This document shows positions 6,985 to 11,273 of a stretch of 11,273 nucleotides of DNA, one piece after another (positions within the stretch are counted from its first letter, which is position 1; each line of letters begins with the position of its first letter). Below the pieces are notes generated by a model, which was given only the letters and a program-made list of their open reading frames with translations, was not told where the DNA came from and did no database searches. Location: assembly GCA_002420305.1 (NCBI GenBank), contig DIHT01000062.1:1-11273 (forward strand). The letters are read 5' to 3'. The stretch is from Akkermansiaceae bacterium UBA5689. Lineage in GTDB: Bacteria; Verrucomicrobiota; Verrucomicrobiia; Verrucomicrobiales; Akkermansiaceae. A program made the position numbers and the translations under genes.

Positions 6985-8226
6985 TCAGGATCCAACGGAC
7001 CAGAGAGTGAGGCGATTGAGGTCCTTGATAAGAATCTTGCTGTCGAGAAGGACCGGAGGAGCCCAGGTCTGGTCAGGGGCTACCTGGTAGGCCGCCCGGG
7101 ACCGGTAACCCGCCGGGTCAGCCGCAATGATGCGAAGCTCCCCATTGGCCCGGAGGGCCGCCACATGACCATCGAGGGCGAGAAAGGCCACGTTCTGCCC
7201 AATCCTCCCTTCGCTGAGCCAGCGGATCGTCCCATCCCGGGGATCGAGACAGAAAATCTGCCCCATCTTGAAATGCGACATTCCATAGAGGTGATCCCCG
7301 TTGATGACGGCCGTGCTCATGTCGAGTGCCACCTTGCGCTGGTGCCAGAGGCGGTTCACCGACCACTTGCCGCCCTTCAGGAGCGGCTCCAGGCACTTGA
7401 TGCCCCGGTTCTCTCCCCCAAGCAGGATCCGTCCCTTGTGGAAGACCGGCGTAGGCATGTTCTGGTTATGACTCCGGTGGGGGGCGGGATACTCCCAGAG
7501 CAACTTACCAGTCCTGCTTTCCACTCCCGCAAGGGTCTCGTGGTTCCACTGCACCACCTGTCGCACTCCCGCGATCTCCACAAGAAGCGGTGAGGAATAC
7601 GAGGTGCCATGCTCCCCCTGCTTCCACACTTCCTGACCCGATTTCACGTCAAAGGCCAAGAGCGCACCCACCCCATCATTTCCAAGGTGCACGATGAGAC
7701 GGTCCCCATCCACGATGGGCGAGGTGGAGACGCCCCAGTTGGGCTGGTTTCCCTTCTCCCACTTTCCCCGGTAATCCTTGCGCCAGAGCAGGCTGCCACT
7801 TTCCACGTCCCAGGCGTGGATCATCCCGGTAATACTCAGGGTAAAGAGGCGGCCATCAGCCATCACCGGGCAGGACTTCGGCCCTTTCCCATGACGCTCT
7901 CCTCCCCCTCCGATCTTGAAGGGGGTCTTATAACTTTTGCGCCAGATCTGTTTTCCACTCGCCAGATCAACACACCAGACCACCTCTTCTTCTCCCTGGC
8001 GGGCATGTTGGTAGACCCGCTGCCCCTCGACCAGGGGAGTGCCGTAGCCTGCTCCAACCTCTACGCTCCACTCCTTCTTTAATTGTTTCGGCCAACGGGC
8101 CGGAATCTTGAAATGCTCTACCCAGCCATCACGCTGGGGACCCAGAAGCCCGGGCCACACCAGATCAGCCGCAGGGAGGGCCGGAATGAGAGCCCCTACG
8201 AGGGCAAGCAACAGGAAAGGTCTCAT
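6985..8226 (-). CDS. Secreted PQQ-binding-like beta-propeller repeat protein
   Basis: This 413-residue protein has an N-terminal signal peptide (about 1-20, cleavage near LPAA/DLVW), so it is likely periplasmic. After the opening WPGLLGPQRDG segment it carries at least five blades of the quinoprotein-dehydrogenase type, each with the strand pattern Asp-x-x-(S/T/D)-Gly-x-x-x-Trp: DLASGKQIWRK (87-97), DVESGSLLWRK (140-150), DVKSGQEVWKQ (193-203), ESRTGKLLWEY (236-246) and DPRDGTIRWLS (328-338). Its length is that of the standalone propeller proteins common in Verrucomicrobiota and Planctomycetota. It lacks the extra size and cytochrome domain of true PQQ alcohol dehydrogenases, so an enzymatic role is not supported; ligand binding or scaffolding is equally possible. 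The ATG at 8226 follows a purine-rich site (AGGAAGAGAGGG). It is divergent from one DUF1080 gene and followed by another on its own strand. Confidence 0.87.
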   Translation of the reverse strand: MRPFLLLALVGALIPALPAADLVWPGLLGPQRDGWVEHFKIPARWPKQLKKEWSVEVGAGYGTPLVEGQRVYQHARQGEEEVVWCVDLASGKQIWRKSYKTPFKIGGGGERHGKGPKSCPVMADGRLFTLSITGMIHAWDVESGSLLWRKDYRGKWEKGNQPNWGVSTSPIVDGDRLIVHLGNDGVGALLAFDVKSGQEVWKQGEHGTSYSSPLLVEIAGVRQVVQWNHETLAGVESRTGKLLWEYPAPHRSHNQNMPTPVFHKGRILLGGENRGIKCLEPLLKGGKWSVNRLWHQRKVALDMSTAVINGDHLYGMSHFKMGQIFCLDPRDGTIRWLSEGRIGQNVAFLALDGHVAALRANGELRIIAADPAGYRSRAAYQVAPDQTWAPPVLLDSKILIKDLNRLTLWSVGS

Positions 8227-8358
8227 GGCCCTCTCTTCCTAGGCCATCTGCTCTCTCGGGGCGAGTTTCAAGTTTGCACGGCTGACCAGCTGACGAAAAG
8301 AGCGTCCAAATGCTCTTTTGCCTTCGGCTTGCCGCCCGGGCTGGGGCAGGATGTCTCC
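8227..8358. promoter_or_regulatory. Divergent intergenic region with start sites for both strands
   Basis: These 132 bases separate the start codons of the PQQ-type gene (- strand) and the second DUF1080 gene (+ strand), so promoters for both should lie here or overlap the coding edges. Ribosome binding sites are visible on both sides: a purine-rich run before the - start and GGGGCAGGA at 8342-8350 before the + start. No convincing -35/-10 pair could be read on either strand. A perfect hairpin sits at 8296-8319. Confidence 0.55.
8296..8319. terminator. Perfect 8-bp hairpin, terminator-like or operator
   Basis: AAAAGAGC (8296-8303) pairs with GCTCTTTT (8312-8319) around the loop GTCCAAAT. The A-run on one arm and T-run on the other give it the form of a short bidirectional intrinsic terminator. 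Its position between two divergent starts is odd for a terminator, so an operator or 5'-leader attenuator is an alternative. The + strand T-run is only four bases and lies within the stem. Confidence 0.4.
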
Positions 8359-9039
8359 ATGATCAGGAACGTTCTGGCCCTCCTCTCGCTCGTTCTCACG
8401 GTTCTTCCCCTCGCACAAGCCAGTGAGTTCAAGGCCCTCTTCCCCCAGGACGGCATTCCCAAGGGCTGGGTGGTGCGAGCTTGGTCTGATGTCTCCAAGC
8501 CCGGCCCAGAAGGCGCCCAGTGGGTGGTAGAAAAAGGAGTCCTGAACGGAGGCGGAGCCCGGGGGTCCTGGTTGATCAGTGAGGTGGAGTACTCCGACCT
8601 CGAATTGCAGTTCGAGTTCAAGCTCGGGCCCCAAGGTAACAGTGGTTGCGCCCTTCGCTCCCCGGCCTCTGGAGACCCAGCCTTCGACGGTCTGGAGCTC
8701 CAGATGGCAGATTATCGCTACAACACCAAGGCAGCGGAGTCCGAACTAACCGGAGGACTCTACCGCGCCCTCGCACCCCGCAAGCAGGTCTACGAGCCGG
8801 AAAAGTGGAACCGCTACGAGATCACCCTCAAGGGGCCGCAAGTCAAAGTTGTGCTCAATGGGACGGTGATCCTCGATCATGACCTTTCAAAGGAGGATTC
8901 CGTTATCAAGAGGCACAATGGCAAGGATGCTCCGGCTCTCAGGGATCGTCCTCGCAAGGGCCAGATCGGCTTCCAGAACCTGAGCCGCAGAGGCTCTCCC
9001 GTCCTGATACGTAACGCTCGCATCAGGAAGACTAGGTAG
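8359..9039 (+). CDS. Secreted DUF1080 family protein, second copy
   Basis: This 226-residue protein has a signal peptide at residues 1-21 (cleavage at AQA/SEF) followed by a DUF1080 beta-sandwich. Family marks are FKALFPQDGIPKGWVV (24-39), WVVEKGVLNGGG (55-66), the strand YSDLELQFEFKLGPQGNSGCA (78-98), DGLELQMAD (110-118), EKWNRYEITLKGPQVKVVLNG (148-168) and GQIGFQNL...VLIRNARI. It is clearly diverged from the other DUF1080 protein here and not a recent duplicate. The frame is open upstream to 8083, which would overlap the divergent PQQ-type gene; the ATG at 8359 is chosen because it begins the signal peptide and follows GGGGCAGGA. The murI start lies 17 bases after its stop, suggesting co-transcription. 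A role in extracytoplasmic sugar processing is inferred from the family. Confidence 0.86.
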   Translation: MIRNVLALLSLVLTVLPLAQASEFKALFPQDGIPKGWVVRAWSDVSKPGPEGAQWVVEKGVLNGGGARGSWLISEVEYSDLELQFEFKLGPQGNSGCALRSPASGDPAFDGLELQMADYRYNTKAAESELTGGLYRALAPRKQVYEPEKWNRYEITLKGPQVKVVLNGTVILDHDLSKEDSVIKRHNGKDAPALRDRPRKGQIGFQNLSRRGSPVLIRNARIRKTR

Positions 9040-9056
9040 CCCCTACAATCTCTCTC

Positions 9057-9896
9057 ATGAACTCCCTTCCCATCGGCGTATTTGACTCCGGCATCGGCGG
9101 GCTCACCGTCGTCAACGCCATCCAGAAGCACCTCCCCAACGAAGATCTTGTCTATGTTGGCGATACCGCCCGGGTGCCCTACGGCTCTCGGAGTCCCGGC
9201 ACGGTCATCGACTACGCGACCCAGATCGCGACTTACCTTGAGGACACCGGCGTGAAGGAGATTCTTATCGCCTGTAACACAGCTTCCGCAGTTGCCCTGG
9301 AGGTCGTGGCGGCCCAGACCTCTCTCCCAGTCTCCGGAGTGATCGTGCCCGGTGCCGAGGCTGCGGTGGAACTCAACGAGTCCGGTCCCATCGGGGTCAT
9401 CGCCACCCGCGCTACCATTACGAGTGGTGCCTACCAGAATGCCATCCAGCAAATCCAGCCCTGTACCGAGGTAATATCGGTTGCTACTCCCCTCCTGGTT
9501 CCTCTGATCGAGGAGGACTGCATGGATGAGCCTTTCACACTTGAGGTGCTGCAGCACTACGTCCGCCCCTCCCGTCTTAGCGAATGCGACTCCCTCATTC
9601 TAGGTTGCACCCACTATCCCCTGCTGGCGGAACAGATTTCCAGAGTCTTTGGAAAACCTGTAGCAGATACCCCCACCGCCACCGCCCTTGCCCTTGCTAA
9701 AAATCTGGATCAGCGCAATGCCCGCAACGAACCCGCCCGGGAAGGCTCTCTCTCCATTCTCCTAACCGATGACGCAGACCGCTCTCTCGGAATCGTTTCA
9801 CGTCGTCTGGGAGTGAGCATCACGGAAACGAAAACGATCGACCTCTCTGAACTCATCGCTCCAGAAATCCGATCGTCAGACTTATCCAGCGCATGA
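9057..9896 (+). CDS. murI: Glutamate racemase
   Basis: This 279-residue cytoplasmic enzyme interconverts L- and D-glutamate and supplies D-glutamate for peptidoglycan. The family marks are complete: the N-terminal GVFDSGIGGLTV (7-18), GDTARVPYG (35-43), the first catalytic cysteine Cys73 in IACNTAS, and the second, Cys184, in LGCTHYPLL with His186. The IPxxGVI-like segment appears as LPVSGVIVPGA. Length is normal for the family, and cofactor-independent two-cysteine catalysis is expected. No Shine-Dalgarno site is seen before the ATG at 9057, so translation may depend on the upstream DUF1080 gene. Its stop overlaps the sulfatase start by four bases (ATGA), implying coupled translation. A cell-wall housekeeping gene between two catabolic secreted-protein genes is an unusual setting, but the gene itself appears intact and functional. 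Confidence 0.96.
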   Translation: MNSLPIGVFDSGIGGLTVVNAIQKHLPNEDLVYVGDTARVPYGSRSPGTVIDYATQIATYLEDTGVKEILIACNTASAVALEVVAAQTSLPVSGVIVPGAEAAVELNESGPIGVIATRATITSGAYQNAIQQIQPCTEVISVATPLLVPLIEEDCMDEPFTLEVLQHYVRPSRLSECDSLILGCTHYPLLAEQISRVFGKPVADTPTATALALAKNLDQRNARNEPAREGSLSILLTDDADRSLGIVSRRLGVSITETKTIDLSELIAPEIRSSDLSSA

Positions 9897-11273
9897 AGCA
9901 CTTTTTTATTCCCTTCCTCGCACTATTCCCCTTTTGCCTCTCCGCGCAGGAAACCCCCAACCTTGTCCTCATCTTCATCGACGACATGGGCTATGGCGAC
10001 ATTGGCCCCTTCGGCTCCAAGCTCAACCGCACACCAAACCTCGACCGCATGGCCCGGGAAGGGCGCAAGCTCACCAGTTTCTACGCCGCCCCGGTGTGCT
10101 CGGCCTCGCGCGCGCAATTAATGACCGGATGTTACGCGCCCCGGGTGGGCGTGCCCGGCGTCTTTTTTCCGGCTGGCCGCAACGGGCTCAACCCGGAAGA
10201 GCACACCGTAGCCGACTACCTCAAGGAACTCGGCTACGCCACCATGTGTGTGGGTAAGTGGCATCTTGGAGATCAACGGGAATTCTTACCCACGCGCCAC
10301 GGCTTCGACGGCTACTTTGGTATCCCCTACTCCAATGACATGGGCCGCACCGCCACCGCGAATGGCAAGCACGTTCATCCTTTGATGCGGGACGAAAAGG
10401 TCGCGGAACTCCTCGAGGATGAAGGCCAGCGACGCGTCACCCGCGAATACACTGAGGAGGCCGTGAAATTCATGGAGGCCAGTCACAAGCAGGGCAGGAA
10501 CTTTTTCCTCTACCTCCCCCACACTGCCATGCATGTGCCGCTCTATCCCCATCCTGATTTTTCCGGGAAATCCAGAAATGGCACCTACGGCGACTGGGTG
10601 GAGGAAGTCGACTGGAGTGTCGGGCAAGTGCTCAGCACCTTGGAACGGCTGAAGGTCGCAAAAAACACCCTTGTTCTCTTTACCAGTGATAACGGCCCAT
10701 GGGCTTCCAAGGGTAAGGCCGGCGGGGTATCCGGCCCCTTGCGTGGCAGCAAAGGGTGCACCCTAGAGGGAGGTGTGCGGGAACCCACCATCATCTGGTG
10801 GCCCGGAACCATTGCTCCCGGCACTGAATCTGCCGGCATCGCTGGTACTACTGATGTGCTCCCCACTTTTGTTTCCCTGGCTGGCGGCGAGGTTAAAAAA
10901 GACATTAAGATTGATGGCATGGACCTCTCGGCATGGATGCTCGGCAAAACCGAGGCCTCCCCACGGGATACCTGGCATTATTTTCAAGGCTCGAGATTGC
11001 AGGCGATCCGGCAGGGTCCATGGAAGCTAGCACTCACGGCTCAATCTCTCGGTATGGGAATTCGCCAGCGGGATCCGGACCTGGCCAAGGGGAGGCGCCT
11101 CTATAATCTAGAAGCCGAAATAGGAGAAATGACCGACCTCGCGGAGGAGAACCCCGACGTTGTGGAGAAACTGGAAACACTGGCGGATCAGATCACCACC
11201 GAAATTTCCGTTAACAAACGGCCAGCGGGTACGGTGTCAAATCCAGTAACTCTTTATCCCACCAGCCGCAAGC
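9893..11273 (+). CDS. Secreted type I sulfatase (3' end cut by window)
   Basis: The gene gives 460 complete codons without a stop before the window ends, close to full length for an arylsulfatase-like enzyme. Residues 1-18 form a signal peptide (cleavage near LSA/QETP), placing it in the periplasm or outside. Active-site features are all visible: metal-binding Asp30-Asp31 in LIFIDDMGYGD, the formylglycine signature CSASR with Cys69 and Arg73 followed by LMTG, GKWHLGD with Lys122 and His124, His210 in LPHTAMH, FTSDNG with Asp266-Asn267, and LRGSKGCTLEGGVREP around Lys287. The signature has Ala in the third place (C-x-A-x-R) rather than the commoner Pro, an accepted variant. Activity needs a formylglycine-generating enzyme or anaerobic sulfatase maturase encoded elsewhere. 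The product should hydrolyse sulfate esters, probably on polysaccharide; the exact substrate is unknown. The start overlaps the murI stop (ATGA). Confidence 0.94.
   Translation, partial: MKHFFIPFLALFPFCLSAQETPNLVLIFIDDMGYGDIGPFGSKLNRTPNLDRMAREGRKLTSFYAAPVCSASRAQLMTGCYAPRVGVPGVFFPAGRNGLNPEEHTVADYLKELGYATMCVGKWHLGDQREFLPTRHGFDGYFGIPYSNDMGRTATANGKHVHPLMRDEKVAELLEDEGQRRVTREYTEEAVKFMEASHKQGRNFFLYLPHTAMHVPLYPHPDFSGKSRNGTYGDWVEEVDWSVGQVLSTLERLKVAKNTLVLFTSDNGPWASKGKAGGVSGPLRGSKGCTLEGGVREPTIIWWPGTIAPGTESAGIAGTTDVLPTFVSLAGGEVKKDIKIDGMDLSAWMLGKTEASPRDTWHYFQGSRLQAIRQGPWKLALTAQSLGMGIRQRDPDLAKGRRLYNLEAEIGEMTDLAEENPDVVEKLETLADQITTEISVNKRPAGTVSNPVTLYPTSRK

Noticed and set aside
6765..6995. N-terminal extension of the minus-strand DUF1080 gene to an ATG at 6995
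   Set aside because: The added 77 residues have no family match and would bury an excellent signal peptide; the ATG at 6764 has a good ribosome binding site.
7165..8082. Two + strand open frames (7165-7593 and 7609-8082) opposite the PQQ-type gene
   Set aside because: The minus strand encodes repeated propeller blades and a signal peptide across this region; the + frames show no family features.
6985..8226. PQQ-dependent alcohol or glucose dehydrogenase
   Set aside because: The length is too short, there is no haem-binding CxxCH, and only generic blade motifs are visible.
8083..8358. Upstream start for the + strand DUF1080 gene at 8083
   Set aside because: It would overlap the start of the divergent PQQ-type gene, and the extra 92 residues precede a clear signal peptide at 8359.
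8877..9557. 226-residue minus-strand open frame across the DUF1080/murI junction
   Set aside because: It overlaps catalytic motifs of murI and the DUF1080 C-terminus on the other strand and has no recognisable domain.

Overview
The window most likely comes from a Verrucomicrobiota or, less likely, Planctomycetota genome. This rests on gene content: an ExbD-type proton-channel subunit beside giant PD40/alpha-alpha-toroid membrane proteins, two DUF1080 (3-keto-disaccharide hydrolase family) secreted proteins, a PQQ-type beta-propeller protein and a secreted type I sulfatase. The sequence is moderately GC-rich and densely coding. I see no tRNA, rRNA, CRISPR array or insertion sequence.

Region 1 (66-6080, + strand) is a tight operon of three genes with gaps of 12 and 15 bases: an ExbD/TolR-like protein, an 800-residue membrane protein, and a 1055-residue membrane protein. 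Both large proteins carry PD40 (TolB-type) propeller repeats and an alpha-alpha toroid with QW motifs, as in the prenyltransferase/squalene-cyclase repeat fold. The 1055-residue protein also has an internal membrane helix with the Ser-x3-His-x6-Leu pattern of TolA and TonB, followed by an acidic, Pro/Glu-rich linker of about 260 residues that leads to the toroid. An ExbD subunit, TolB-like blades and a TolA/TonB-like anchor together look like a rewired Tol/Ton machine in which propeller, transducer helix and toroidal effector share one polypeptide. An ExbB partner would be expected just upstream of base 1. This is the most interesting part of the window.

Region 2 (6135-8226, - strand) holds a secreted PQQ-type propeller protein and, downstream of it, a secreted DUF1080 protein, separated by 220 bases. 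That gap contains a perfect inverted repeat and a possible broken small reading frame on the + strand.

Region 3 (8359-11273, + strand) starts divergently from the PQQ gene across a 132-base spacer that holds a perfect 8-base-pair hairpin. It encodes a second DUF1080 protein, glutamate racemase (murI) and a type I sulfatase whose 3' end runs off the window. The murI stop overlaps the sulfatase start (ATGA). Regions 2 and 3 fit extracytoplasmic breakdown of complex or sulfated carbohydrate, with one housekeeping cell-wall gene embedded.
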